Of a stretch of DNA of 64,000 nt, positions 20,091-28,299 are shown one piece after another. How positions within the stretch are numbered: the stretch's first letter is position 1; each line of letters begins with the position of its first letter. Both the position numbers and the translations under genes were made by a program. Under the pieces are notes generated by a model. The model had not been told where the DNA came from and searched no databases. It saw nothing but the letters and a program-made list of their open reading frames with translations. The DNA is from an uncultured Eggerthellaceae bacterium (GTDB lineage: Bacteria > Actinomycetota > Coriobacteriia > Coriobacteriales > Eggerthellaceae), in NCBI GenBank assembly GCA_958452575.1, contig CAUDUM010000006.1, positions 62,001 to 126,000 of the forward strand, read 5' to 3'.

Positions 20091-20131
20091 GCGTGTTCCT
20101 TTCGGAGCGCATGCGCAATCCAGACCAGCCG

Positions 20132-20161
20132 ATTATACCTTAACTTTACCTTTAGTTTTAG
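20132..20161 (-). promoter_or_regulatory. Promoter -10 with tandem hexamers upstream of the SARP gene
   Basis: A perfect TATAAT (20137-20132) lies about 40 bases before the start codon. Directly upstream, reading on the minus strand, are four contiguous hexamers: CTAAAA, CTAAAG, GTAAAG and TTAAGG (20161-20138). SARP proteins are known to bind tandem direct repeats next to the -10, although usually heptamers. Autoregulation or control of the divergent peptidase gene is inferred. No good -35 is present, as expected for an activator-dependent promoter. Confidence 0.55.
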
Positions 20162-20305
20162 ATGAAATCGAATAGAGGCGAAAACCAGAGGGAATCCACG
20201 CGGCATCCGCGGCGAAAGCGCGTCGAAAGCAGCTTAAGCGCCAAGGAGAACCGAGCTCCTTGGAGTAGAATGGGCGCGAACCCGCGAATCGAGGAGGAAC
20301 CTCTG

Positions 20306-21286
20306 ATGAAAACCGCAACGCTGGCAGATATCCCCGCGTTTTGCTGCGCGCATGCCCAAGACGCCGCCGCAGGAACCGGATGCACCGTGATCGTTGCGCC
20401 CGACGGCGCCGTCTGCGGAGTCGATGTGCGCGGAGGCGGCCCCGCCACCCGCGAGACGGATCTGCTCAAGCCCGAGAACATGGTGCAGAACGTCCATGCG
20501 GTGGTGCTGTCGGGCGGCAGCGCGTTCGGCCTGGAGGCGTCCTGCGGCGTGATGGACGCCCTGTCCGAGCGCGGCATCGGCTTCGAGCTTGCCGGCGCGC
20601 ACGTGCCGATCGTCACGGGAGCCTGCCTGTTCGATCTGCTGGTGGGGCAAAACGCGCATCCCGACAAGGCGATGGGGCGCGCCGCCGCGGAAGCCGCGCT
20701 CTCCGACGGAGCGGGTTCGCATCTTGCTGAAGGCAACGTCGGCGCCGGCACGGGAGCAAGCGTCGGCAAGATGCTCGGAGGCGAAGGAGCGATGAAGACC
20801 GGATTCGGAATGGCGGGAGCGCGCTGGGACGATCTGGTTTGCGTCGCGCTCGTCGCGGTCAATGCCCTCGGCCATGTGATCGGACCGGACGGGCGCCAGG
20901 TGGCCGGAACGCGCGACGGCAAAGGGGGCATCGCCGATCCTCTGGAGACGTTCGAGCGCGCGATGTCGGCGCAGGCGGTTGCCGCCGAAGGACCCGTCGC
21001 CAACACGACCATCGGCTGCATTCTCACCAACGCACGCCTTACCAAAGCGCAGGCGACCAAGACCGCCTCATGCGCCCACGACGCCTATGCCCGCGCCATC
21101 AAGCCGGTGCACACTCAAAACGACGGCGACACGATCTTCACCTTGGCCTCGTGCCAGATCGAAGCCGACCCCGACGCCGTCTCGATCCTCGCGACCGAAG
21201 CCATGCAGAAGGCCGTCGTCCGAGCCGCCACCCAAGCCGAATCCGCCTACGGCCTCCCCGCCGCCAAGGATTACGGCACCTGCTAG
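20306..21286 (+). CDS. P1-family peptidase (DmpA/S58-like)
   Basis: This is a 326-residue N-terminal-nucleophile hydrolase of the DmpA/L-aminopeptidase D-Ala-esterase family, which matures by self-cleavage. The putative cleavage and nucleophile region is VANTTIGCILTNARL near residues 232-246, where the second Thr would become the new N-terminus. Family glycine motifs GTGCTVIVAPDGAVCGVDVRGGGPATRETDLL and SGGSAFGLEA are present. The start at 20306 has a GAGGAGG RBS; the upstream in-frame stretch is Arg-rich and not protein-like. No signal peptide is seen, so it is cytoplasmic. The physiological substrate cannot be read from the sequence. Confidence 0.9.
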   Translation: MKTATLADIPAFCCAHAQDAAAGTGCTVIVAPDGAVCGVDVRGGGPATRETDLLKPENMVQNVHAVVLSGGSAFGLEASCGVMDALSERGIGFELAGAHVPIVTGACLFDLLVGQNAHPDKAMGRAAAEAALSDGAGSHLAEGNVGAGTGASVGKMLGGEGAMKTGFGMAGARWDDLVCVALVAVNALGHVIGPDGRQVAGTRDGKGGIADPLETFERAMSAQAVAAEGPVANTTIGCILTNARLTKAQATKTASCAHDAYARAIKPVHTQNDGDTIFTLASCQIEADPDAVSILATEAMQKAVVRAATQAESAYGLPAAKDYGTC

Positions 21287-21302
21287 CAACGGTCGCGAAA
21301 AC

Positions 21303-21425
21303 GCAGCTCGGCTGGGCGGGGGCGGGGTTCGCGCGCAGTATCCGCACGAGCCAAAAGCGCCAGTGGCGCTTTTGAGCGAGCTCAGGACCTGTTTGAGCAC
21401 GAGCCCCGCCCCGTTCGGCCGGACG
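21303..21425. repeat. Multi-hairpin intergenic element, copy B
   Basis: This copy has the same order of parts as copy A. An outer stem pairs GGGGCGGGGTTCG (21319-21331) with CGAGCCCCGCCCC (21400-21412), with one T-G wobble. Next is the core CGCGCGCAGTATCCG (21330-21344), then a perfect 10-bp hairpin with AGT loop (21352-21374), then the second core (21374-21403). The stem sequences differ from copy A but pair equally well. It lies between the convergent peptidase and rsfS genes, ending 24 bases from the rsfS stop. Confidence 0.85.
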
Positions 21426-21448
21426 GAGAGACTGAATAGCGCTTTGTT

Positions 21449-21904
21449 CTACCCGAGCATCTTCTGGATGCGATCCGAGTACTGGACGTCGGTGAGACCC
21501 GCCTCGGCGGCGAGGTCGATCGTCGGCGCGTCGTTCCACAGCTCCTCAAGACGGTAGTACTCGCGCGCCTCGGGCATGAACACGTGCACCACCACGTCGC
21601 CGTAATCCAGAAGCGACCACGAGCCGTCGCGGCTGTCCTCGGTGTGGCTCGGCTTGATGCGCGCCTGCTCGCGCAGGGCGTCCTCGATCTCGTCGATGAT
21701 CGCTTCGACCTGGCGGGAGTTCGCCGCCGTCACGATAACGAAGTAGTCGGTGATGCTGACCAGCTCGCGCACGTCCTGCACGAGGATATCGGTGGCCTTC
21801 TTCTCGTCGGCGGCGCGCGCCGCGATGAGGGCGCACTCGCGCGAGAACTGCTGGTCGGACGTCTTGGGAGCGGTCTGCTCGGTCGTCGCGTCGGTTTGGG
21901 TCAT
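21449..21904 (-). CDS. rsfS: Ribosome silencing factor RsfS
   Basis: RsfS binds ribosomal protein L14 and blocks subunit joining when nutrients are low. The 151-residue protein carries the family core: ILVQDVRELVSITDYFVIVTAANSRQV, then SWSLLDYGDVVVHVFMPEAREYYRLEELW. About 25 Thr/Gln-rich residues precede the domain and a short tail (LTDVQYSDRIQKMLG) follows. The start at 21904 has AGGAAGG seven bases upstream. It is last of the obg-proB-proA-nadD-yqeK-rsfS run; the nadD-yqeK-rsfS order is widely conserved. Confidence 0.95.
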   Translation of the reverse strand: MTQTDATTEQTAPKTSDQQFSRECALIAARAADEKKATDILVQDVRELVSITDYFVIVTAANSRQVEAIIDEIEDALREQARIKPSHTEDSRDGSWSLLDYGDVVVHVFMPEAREYYRLEELWNDAPTIDLAAEAGLTDVQYSDRIQKMLG

Positions 21905-21915
21905 ATCGTTCCTTC

Positions 21916-22578
21916 CTAGTTCCTGCTCATTTTGCGAGCGATGTAATGATTCCACACTTCGAGCGTCTGCGGGTGGACGAAACGCCGACGCTCGATAAGA
22001 TTCCCAAATACATGGGCGGATACGTCCACGAACAGATCCTCGAGCGACTCCGTCCCCGGCAGCGCCCGCAGATCCTCGACGCCCGGAAAATCGCGATGAG
22101 GCTCGATGACGTCGGCGATGTAGACGATCATGTCCAGATCGCTCATGCCGACAGCGCCTGCGGTGTGGCGGTCGATGGCGCTCACGACGTCGTCGGGAAG
22201 CTCCGGGAACCGCCGAGCGAGGGCCGCTGCCGCAGTCGGACCGTGCAGCAGCTGCGGCATGCTCTCCACCAGAAAGGGGTCGGCATCAAGACCGAGTTCG
22301 GCCACGCGCGCGCGGATGCCGGCGTCGTCGTAGCCCTTGTCCCAATCGTGCAGAAGACCCGCCAAGCGCGCCTTGCGCTCGTCGACGCCGTAAATGCGCG
22401 CCAGACGCGCGGATTCCTCGGCAACGCCCAGGGAATGGCGGTAGCGGCTCTTCTTGGGCAAACGCTCCCGCAGCTCCTCGCGACGAGCCTCGAAGAACGC
22501 CTCGCCGAGGACATCGGAAGACGGCTGCGCCGCGCCGACGCCCTCGGCGGCTTCGTGCTTATGCTCCTTCTTGGACAT
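21916..22578 (-). CDS. yqeK: HD-domain hydrolase YqeK (Ap4A hydrolase type)
   Basis: This is a 220-residue HD phosphohydrolase. Metal ligands are seen in SRYRHSLGVAEESARLA, LLHDWDKGYD and the later AIDRHTAGAVGMSDLD, and the family C-terminus DVIEPHRDFPGVEDLR is present. YqeK proteins split diadenosine tetraphosphate symmetrically. The start at 22578 overlaps the end of nadD by 20 bases and has a GGGGGG run as RBS. About 35 charged residues precede the HD domain, longer than in Bacillus. Confidence 0.93.
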   Translation of the reverse strand: MSKKEHKHEAAEGVGAAQPSSDVLGEAFFEARREELRERLPKKSRYRHSLGVAEESARLARIYGVDERKARLAGLLHDWDKGYDDAGIRARVAELGLDADPFLVESMPQLLHGPTAAAALARRFPELPDDVVSAIDRHTAGAVGMSDLDMIVYIADVIEPHRDFPGVEDLRALPGTESLEDLFVDVSAHVFGNLIERRRFVHPQTLEVWNHYIARKMSRN

Positions 22579-23338
22579 GCGTCCCCCCTTTCCCCTCAAG
22601 GGGCGCCGCCGTACCGACGGCGCGTTCCGCATCCAAGGCCGATTCGGACGATGCCGCGCGGTACAGGGCGTGCGCGTCGATGTAGTCGCGCACGCGCGCC
22701 ATGGTCAGATAGCGGATCGACCTGCCCTCGGCGACGCGTCTGCGCAGGTCGCTCGAGGAGACGGACAGCGCCGTCGCCTCCATGTAGCGCACATCGAAGT
22801 TGCCCGCCGACGCGATCTCGCGACGGCGCTCGTCGGTCAACGGGAACCCCGGACGCGTGACCGCGATCAGCTTTGCCAGATCGGCGATCGCCGCGCTCTC
22901 GCGCCAGGCTACGATGCTCGCCACCGCGTCCGCGCCCGTGATGAACCACAGCTCCACGTTGCTAGGATAATGGGCGCGCAGCTGGCGAAGCGTATCGACC
23001 GTGTAGGTGTCGCCCCCTCGGCGGATCTCGATGTCGCTCACATCGAAGAACGGATTGCTCTCGACCGCGAGGCGGCACATCTCCAGCCGATCGGAAGCGG
23101 GGCTCACCACACGGTCGCGCTTGAACACCGGGGTGCCGGTCGGAATAAAGATCACCGCATCGAGGCGCATCGCCTCGCGAGCCTGCTCGGCGATGGCGAG
23201 GTGCCCGATATGGATGGGGTCGAACGTGCCTCCCATGATGCCCAGGCGGCGCGGCGCTCCGTCAGAGCCAAGATCATCGAAGCGGGCGCTCACCGCCGGG
23301 CACTGCGCTTCCCCCGCCATCGTCATCCCGCCCGCCAT
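22559..23338 (-). CDS. nadD: Nicotinate-nucleotide adenylyltransferase NadD
   Basis: NadD transfers AMP from ATP to nicotinate mononucleotide in NAD synthesis. The 259-residue protein shows the nucleotidyltransferase motif GIMGGTFDPIHIGHLAIAE near residue 30 and the second motif ALSVSSSDLRRRVAEGRSIRYLT. The exact start is uncertain: ATG at 23338, 23326 and 23320 are all in frame and none has a strong RBS. I took 23338, two bases past the proA stop. A tail of about 30 residues after the core (ESALDAERAVGTAAPLEGKGG) is longer than usual and overlaps yqeK. Confidence 0.93.
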   Translation of the reverse strand: MAGGMTMAGEAQCPAVSARFDDLGSDGAPRRLGIMGGTFDPIHIGHLAIAEQAREAMRLDAVIFIPTGTPVFKRDRVVSPASDRLEMCRLAVESNPFFDVSDIEIRRGGDTYTVDTLRQLRAHYPSNVELWFITGADAVASIVAWRESAAIADLAKLIAVTRPGFPLTDERRREIASAGNFDVRYMEATALSVSSSDLRRRVAEGRSIRYLTMARVRDYIDAHALYRAASSESALDAERAVGTAAPLEGKGGTHVQEGA

Positions 23339-23339
23339 G

Positions 23340-24632
23340 CTAGGCGCGCACCTGGCCGTCGCCGCGCAGGACGTATTTATAGGACGTGAGCGCGCGCAAC
23401 GCGAAGGGTCCGCGCGCATGCAGCTTCTGGGTGGAGATGCCGATCTCGGCGCCCATCCCGAACTGCCCGCCATCGGTAAACGAGGTCGAGGCGTTAGCGT
23501 AGACCGCCGCGGCGTCCACGCGCGCCAAGAAGCGCTCGCATGCCGCCGCATCCTCGGCGACGATCGCCTCGGAATGACGCGTGCCGTAGCGGTTGACGTG
23601 CGCGATCGCCTCGTCGACGCCCCCGACGCACTTGATCGCGATCTCGGGCGCAAGGTACTCGGTCTCCCAATCCCCCTCGTCGGCACGGTCGAAGACGAGC
23701 TCGTCGCCGGCGGCCGCAAGCTTTTCCGCGATCGCAAAGGACTCCTCGTCGCAGTGCAGCGCGACGCCGTGGGATGCGAGCAGCGCCATCATGCCAGGGA
23801 GGAACTCCCCGGCGATCGCGCGGTCGACCAGCAGCGTCTCGGCGGCGTTGCACACGCCGTAGCGGCGGCACTTGGCGTTCTCGACGATGGCGGTCGCCTT
23901 GGCGAGGTCGGCGGAACCGTGCACGTAGACGTGGCAGTTGCCCGTGCCCGTCTCGATGACGGGGACCTTGGAGCACTCGACGCAATGGCGGATAAGCCCG
24001 GCGCCCCCGCGCGGGATGAGCACGTCGACCGTGCCGTGCAGCTGCATCAGCTCGTCGGTGGCGGCGCGATCGGTGCTGGCGATGGACCCGATGCAGCCCC
24101 GCGGCATGCCCGCGTCCACCGCCGCGTCGTGGAGCACGCGCGAGATCGCGGCGTTGGAGGCAGCCGCCATGCTGCCGCCGCGCAGGACGCAGGCGTTGCC
24201 TGCCTTCAGGCAGATGCCCGCGGCGTCGGCGGTGACGTTGGGGCGAGCCTCGTACACCACGGCCACCACGCCGAGCGGAACGCTCACGCGCTCAAGCTCG
24301 ATGCCGTTGTAGAGCGTGCGCTCCTCTTGCACTTCGCCCAGCGGGTCGGGAAGCGCGACCAGATCCTCCAGCGCCGCGGCCATCGCCTCGACGCGCCCTT
24401 CGTCGAGCATCAGGCGGTCGAGCAGGCTCTCCTTGGTGCCCGCCTCACGCGCGGCATCCATGTCACGCCTGTTAGCCTCGACGATCTCGCCCACGTGCGC
24501 GCGCAGAGCCGCCGCCATTGCGCGCAGCGCCCCGTCGCGCTCCTCGAGGGTTTTGCATCCCAGCTCGCCCGAAGCATCCCTTGCCGCCTGCGCGATCTCC
24601 AAAACCTCGGCTTTGATCAGGTCGTTGCTCAT
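23340..24632 (-). CDS. proA: Gamma-glutamyl phosphate reductase ProA
   Basis: ProA reduces gamma-glutamyl phosphate to glutamate semialdehyde, the second step of proline synthesis. The 430-residue aldehyde-dehydrogenase-fold protein has PLGVVAVVYEARPNVTADAAG, the active-site Cys in KCRRYGVCNAAETLLV and the C-terminal GPFALRALTSYKYVLRGDGQVR. GGGAGG lies about ten bases before the ATG at 24632. It is placed after proB with a 90-base gap. Confidence 0.96.
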   Translation of the reverse strand: MSNDLIKAEVLEIAQAARDASGELGCKTLEERDGALRAMAAALRAHVGEIVEANRRDMDAAREAGTKESLLDRLMLDEGRVEAMAAALEDLVALPDPLGEVQEERTLYNGIELERVSVPLGVVAVVYEARPNVTADAAGICLKAGNACVLRGGSMAAASNAAISRVLHDAAVDAGMPRGCIGSIASTDRAATDELMQLHGTVDVLIPRGGAGLIRHCVECSKVPVIETGTGNCHVYVHGSADLAKATAIVENAKCRRYGVCNAAETLLVDRAIAGEFLPGMMALLASHGVALHCDEESFAIAEKLAAAGDELVFDRADEGDWETEYLAPEIAIKCVGGVDEAIAHVNRYGTRHSEAIVAEDAAACERFLARVDAAAVYANASTSFTDGGQFGMGAEIGISTQKLHARGPFALRALTSYKYVLRGDGQVRA

Positions 24633-24722
24633 ATGATCGAAACCTCCCATTCCCATTGAAACGTCAGCGAGAGCTTCCGCGGTGCCGGCAGGTTCCGTCG
24701 GCAGGCACGCCGACGGAACCGC

Positions 24723-25898
24723 TTACTCGAACACAACAAGCTCGTCGCGATGCACCAGCGGACGCTCGGCAAGATGCGCAAGAAGGCGGTTGCCCGCCAG
24801 CGTCTTCTGGTCAAGGCCCTCGGCGAGCTCCACCTCATCGGACTCGGCCGACACGCGCCCGCGTGCGAACACGTGCCCCGACGGATCTTTGATGTCGACG
24901 ATGTCTCCGGCATCGAAGCGGCCCTCGATGCCGCGTACGCCCACCGCCAGCAGCGATGAGCCGCGCTCGATCAGGGCTTTCTTAGCCCCTTCGTCCACCG
25001 CGAGCGCGCCGCGCGTCGCATCCCCGAGCGCGATCCACAGTTTTTTGGGGGTGATCTCATGGGGGCGGCTCGACGCGGCGAACAGCGTGCCGACCGGGCG
25101 TCCCGCCGCGGCGTCTTCGATGGCCCCCTGGCGGCGCCCGTTGCATATCACCAGCGGGATGCCCGCGACCATCAGCACGCGCGCGGCCTTGACCTTGGTG
25201 ATCATGCCGCCCGAACCCGCCGCAGTGCCCGCCTCGCCGCATACCGCCATCACGCCCGCATCGATGGCGTCGACGCGCTCGATGAGCTTCGCGTCGGGGA
25301 CGCGGCGCGGATTCGCGTCGTAGAGCCCGTCGATATCGGACAGGATCACCACCAGCTCGGCCTCCACCAAACACGCCACCAGGGCGGCCAACGTGTCGTT
25401 GTCGCCGAAGCGGATCTGCTCGACCGAGACGGTGTCGTTCTCGTTGACGATGGGCACCACCCCGAAATCGAGCAGCTTGTCGAAGGTGTCGCGCGCGTGC
25501 AGGTACGCCGTGCGGTCCGCCGTGTCGCGCCGGGTCAGCAGCACGAGCGAGGTGACCACTCCGTGCGGGGCGAACGCTTCGGCGTAGGCGGCGGAAAGCG
25601 CCGACTGCCCCACCGAAGCCGCAGCCTGCAAGCTGGGCATATCGCCGGGGCGCCGGTCCATACCCAGCGCCTCGAGGCCGCAGGCGATGGCGGCAGACGT
25701 CACGATGATCGGCGACCATCCGGCCTCGCGCACGCAGGCGATCTGGTCGGCCACCTGACGCAGATAGGCGCGGTCGATCCGGTTGTCGGCCGTCGTCAGC
25801 GTCGACGAGCCGATCTTCACCACCAGGGGGCGGCGGATGACGCGGGCCTCCCCCGCGCCGTCCGCGCATGCCCCAAGGGCTCCCCCATGCTCGCTCAT
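24723..25898 (-). CDS. proB: Glutamate 5-kinase ProB with PUA domain
   Basis: ProB phosphorylates glutamate as the first and usually proline-inhibited step of proline synthesis. The 391-residue protein has the amino-acid-kinase core: VVKIGSSTLT, VPIVNENDTVSVEQIRFGDNDTLAA, LVVILSDIDGLYDANPR, GSGGMITKVKAA. It also has a C-terminal PUA domain (about 290-380). About 20 residues precede the usual start. The ATG at 25898 overlaps the obg stop as ATGA. The neighbour proA completes the pathway branch. Confidence 0.96.
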   Translation of the reverse strand: MSEHGGALGACADGAGEARVIRRPLVVKIGSSTLTTADNRIDRAYLRQVADQIACVREAGWSPIIVTSAAIACGLEALGMDRRPGDMPSLQAAASVGQSALSAAYAEAFAPHGVVTSLVLLTRRDTADRTAYLHARDTFDKLLDFGVVPIVNENDTVSVEQIRFGDNDTLAALVACLVEAELVVILSDIDGLYDANPRRVPDAKLIERVDAIDAGVMAVCGEAGTAAGSGGMITKVKAARVLMVAGIPLVICNGRRQGAIEDAAAGRPVGTLFAASSRPHEITPKKLWIALGDATRGALAVDEGAKKALIERGSSLLAVGVRGIEGRFDAGDIVDIKDPSGHVFARGRVSAESDEVELAEGLDQKTLAGNRLLAHLAERPLVHRDELVVFE

Positions 25899-27292
25899 AG
25901 CTCCAGCTCCTGATACGGATCGTCGATTCCCGCCGCCGACTCGAACTCGAAAGCGTATCCGAGGATGCGCACCTCGTCGCCATTGCGCGCGCCGGCGTTC
26001 TCGAGCGCCTTGTCGACGCCAAGCCGCTTGAAGCGGTGCTGCAGAAACGCGAGCGCCTCCTCGTTCTCCCAATCGGTCTGCACGACCATGCGCTCGACCT
26101 GGGGACCCTCCACGCGGAAGATGCCGTCGGAGAGCTTGCGCACCTTGAACGCCTTGTCGCGCTTCTCCCGCTTGAGCTCCCACACCCGGTCGTATTGGAC
26201 CTCAGAGGCGGACAGCTCTTCGCGCGCCTGCTCGCGCAGCTCGCGGACCTTGGATCCGATGGCTGCCTTCAAGCTCTCCACACCCTCGCCCGTCAACGCG
26301 CTGATCAGGTAGAGCTTGGGATCGATGCGGCTCATCGCGAACTCGTCGCCGCCCGCCGCGGCGATGGAGTCGGCCTTCACGCGCTCGGCGAGGCGCCGCG
26401 CGGCCTCCTCGGTTCCGGGAGCGTCGATCTTGTTGCCCACGACGATGCGCGGGCGCATCTCCAACTCGTCGGCATACAGCGCCAGCTCGCGGTTGATGAT
26501 CTCGTAGTCCTCCAGCGGATCACGCCCCTCGAACCCGCCCGTCAGGTCGACCACGTGCACGATGAGCGCGGTGCGCTCGATATGGCGAAGGAACTCATGC
26601 CCCAGACCGCGTCCCTCGTGCGCGCCCTCGATCAGGCCGGGGATGTCGGCAACCACGAAGCTGTAGTCATCGGTGCGCGCCACGCCCAGATTGGGGACGA
26701 GCGTCGTGAACGGATAGTCGGCGATCTTGGGACGCGCGGCTGAAAGCTTGGAGATCAGCGAGGATTTGCCCGCCGACGGCACGCCGACGAGCGCAGCGTC
26801 GGCCATCAGCTTCATCTCAAGCTCGATCCATCGCTCCTCCGCCGGCTCGCCCAGCTCGGCGAACGCGGGCGCACGGCGCGTCGACGTGACGAAGTGGATG
26901 TTGCCGCGGCCGCCCATGCCGCCGCTGGCGACGGTGACCGTCTCGCCATCGTGGGTGAGGTCGGCGATCATCTCGCCGGTCTCCTTGCGCTCGTCGTCGT
27001 AGGCGTGTACGACGGTGCCCACCGGCACGCGCAGGATCAGGTCCTCGCCCGTGGCGCCGTGCATGCGGCTGCCCTTGCCGTGCGTGCCGCGCTGCGCCTT
27101 GAAATGATGCTTGAAACGGTAATCGATCAGCGAGGACAGGCTCGCGTCGGCGCGCAGCACGACGTTTCCGCCGTGGCCGCCGTCGCCGCCGTCGGGACCG
27201 CCCTTGGGCACGTGGGCCTCGCGGCGGAACGACATGCAGCCCGCGCCGCCGTCGCCGCCTTTCACAAATATGCGAACTTTGTCGATGAACAT
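25895..27292 (-). CDS. obg: GTPase Obg/CgtA
   Basis: Obg is an essential GTPase tied to 50S assembly and stress. The 465-residue protein has the Gly-rich Obg fold at the N-terminus (MFIDKVRIFVKGGDGGAGCMSFRREAHVPKGGPDGGDGG). The G domain has G1 GVPSAGKSSL, G3 DIPGLIEGAHEG and G4 NKID. The OCT domain follows at about 350-440. The start at 27292 is the standard one, although its RBS is weak. The order rplU-rpmA-obg is widely conserved. Confidence 0.97.
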   Translation of the reverse strand: MFIDKVRIFVKGGDGGAGCMSFRREAHVPKGGPDGGDGGHGGNVVLRADASLSSLIDYRFKHHFKAQRGTHGKGSRMHGATGEDLILRVPVGTVVHAYDDERKETGEMIADLTHDGETVTVASGGMGGRGNIHFVTSTRRAPAFAELGEPAEERWIELEMKLMADAALVGVPSAGKSSLISKLSAARPKIADYPFTTLVPNLGVARTDDYSFVVADIPGLIEGAHEGRGLGHEFLRHIERTALIVHVVDLTGGFEGRDPLEDYEIINRELALYADELEMRPRIVVGNKIDAPGTEEAARRLAERVKADSIAAAGGDEFAMSRIDPKLYLISALTGEGVESLKAAIGSKVRELREQAREELSASEVQYDRVWELKREKRDKAFKVRKLSDGIFRVEGPQVERMVVQTDWENEEALAFLQHRFKRLGVDKALENAGARNGDEVRILGYAFEFESAAGIDDPYQELEL

Positions 27293-27432
27293 AGCGTGCT
27301 CTTTCGTCTTGCACCGCATGATGCGGCACGTCATCAGGGACGATGCGACGGCGGGCGGACGGCGGCGGATGAATCGATGCCGTTGCGCCGAGCCGATCCC
27401 ATCACCCGGTACCGAACAGGTCGATTGTATAT

Positions 27433-27465
27433 GAAAATGCCCCCTGGTTCGCAGAGGGCATTCTC
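27433..27465 (-). terminator. Terminator after rpmA
   Basis: In the direction of transcription GAGAATGCCCTCTG pairs with CAGGGGGCATTTTC (some G-U pairs) and the 3' arm runs into TTTTCATAT. It lies 49 bases past the rpmA stop and separates the ribosomal protein pair from obg. Confidence 0.75.
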
Positions 27466-27513
27466 GGATCCTATTGGATTGCGGCCAGCGGCAGCCGGCC
27501 TGGCGAGACGGGT

Positions 27514-27765
27514 TTACGCCTCGGGACGGACGTGGATGCGGCGCTTCACGCCGTTGGTGAACTCCAGCGTGCCGTCGCACAGGGCGAACAGCGTGTCGTC
27601 CTTGCCGCGGCCGACGTTCTCGCCGGGATGGAACTTGGTGCCGCGCTGACGCACGATCACGTTGCCGGTGCGGACCTTCTGGCCGGCGAACATCTTCACG
27701 CCAAGGCGCTGAGCGCGGGAATCGCGGCCGTTACGGCTGGAACCGAGACCTTTCTTATGAGCCAT
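27514..27765 (-). CDS. rpmA: 50S ribosomal protein L27
   Basis: L27 reaches toward the peptidyl-transferase centre. The 83-residue protein starts MAHKKGLGSSRNGRDS directly, without the N-terminal extension removed by the Prp protease in Firmicutes. The body QRGTKFHPGENVGRGKDDTLFA is typical. The gap to rplU is 26 bases; the two form one transcript ending at the hairpin near 27450. Confidence 0.98.
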   Translation of the reverse strand: MAHKKGLGSSRNGRDSRAQRLGVKMFAGQKVRTGNVIVRQRGTKFHPGENVGRGKDDTLFALCDGTLEFTNGVKRRIHVRPEA

Positions 27766-27791
27766 GAGACTACCTCCCTTGCTTGTCGGCC

Positions 27792-28097
27792 TTAGCCGAT
27801 GGACTCGACCTGGATGCGGGTCAGATACTGACGATGGCCGCGCATCTTCTTGTAGTTCTTGCGCTTCTTGAACTTGAACACGAGCTGCTTCTCGCCACGG
27901 AACTGCTCGATGACGGTGGCGGTCACCTTGGTGGCGGCGGCCTTGGCCGGATCAGCCTCGACCTTGTCGCCGTCGACGATGCAGATGGCCGTGAGCTCCA
28001 CCTTGGAGCCGACCTCGGCGTCGAGCTTCTCGACGTTCAGCTTGTCGCCGGGGGCAACCTTGTACTGCTTGCCGCCGGTCTTCACGATTGCGTACAT
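27792..28097 (-). CDS. rplU: 50S ribosomal protein L21
   Basis: L21 binds 23S rRNA with L20. The 101-residue protein starts MYAIVKTGGKQYKV and ends with the basic VFKFKKRKNYKKMRGHRQYLTRIQV. The ATG at 28097 has AAGGAG eight bases upstream. It is preceded by a leader of about 130 bases after a recognisable promoter, which could carry L21-type autogenous control (inference). Confidence 0.98.
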   Translation of the reverse strand: MYAIVKTGGKQYKVAPGDKLNVEKLDAEVGSKVELTAICIVDGDKVEADPAKAAATKVTATVIEQFRGEKQLVFKFKKRKNYKKMRGHRQYLTRIQVESIG

Positions 28098-28231
28098 GTG
28101 CGTCTCCTTGTAGACTCGCAAGGCGATAACTTTCGACGTCGCCGTAGCAAGCCCCGAAGGGTCGGATGCACAGCCGACGTGTATCATCGCACTCCACTTA
28201 CGCCGCGCCCCCTTTGGGCGCAACCTCATGC

Positions 28232-28259
28232 ATGATAGCAGAGTTGCCGAAAAGTTCAA
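28232..28259 (-). promoter_or_regulatory. rplU-rpmA promoter
   Basis: TTGAAC (28259-28254) and TATCAT (28237-28232) are spaced by 16 bases on the minus strand. This leaves an untranslated leader of about 130 bases before rplU. The leader contains a CCCTTCGGGG hairpin near 28150-28160. Confidence 0.6.
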
Positions 28260-28299
28260 TGACGGGAATATGGAGATTTAGGACGCGGAGCCGGACAGG

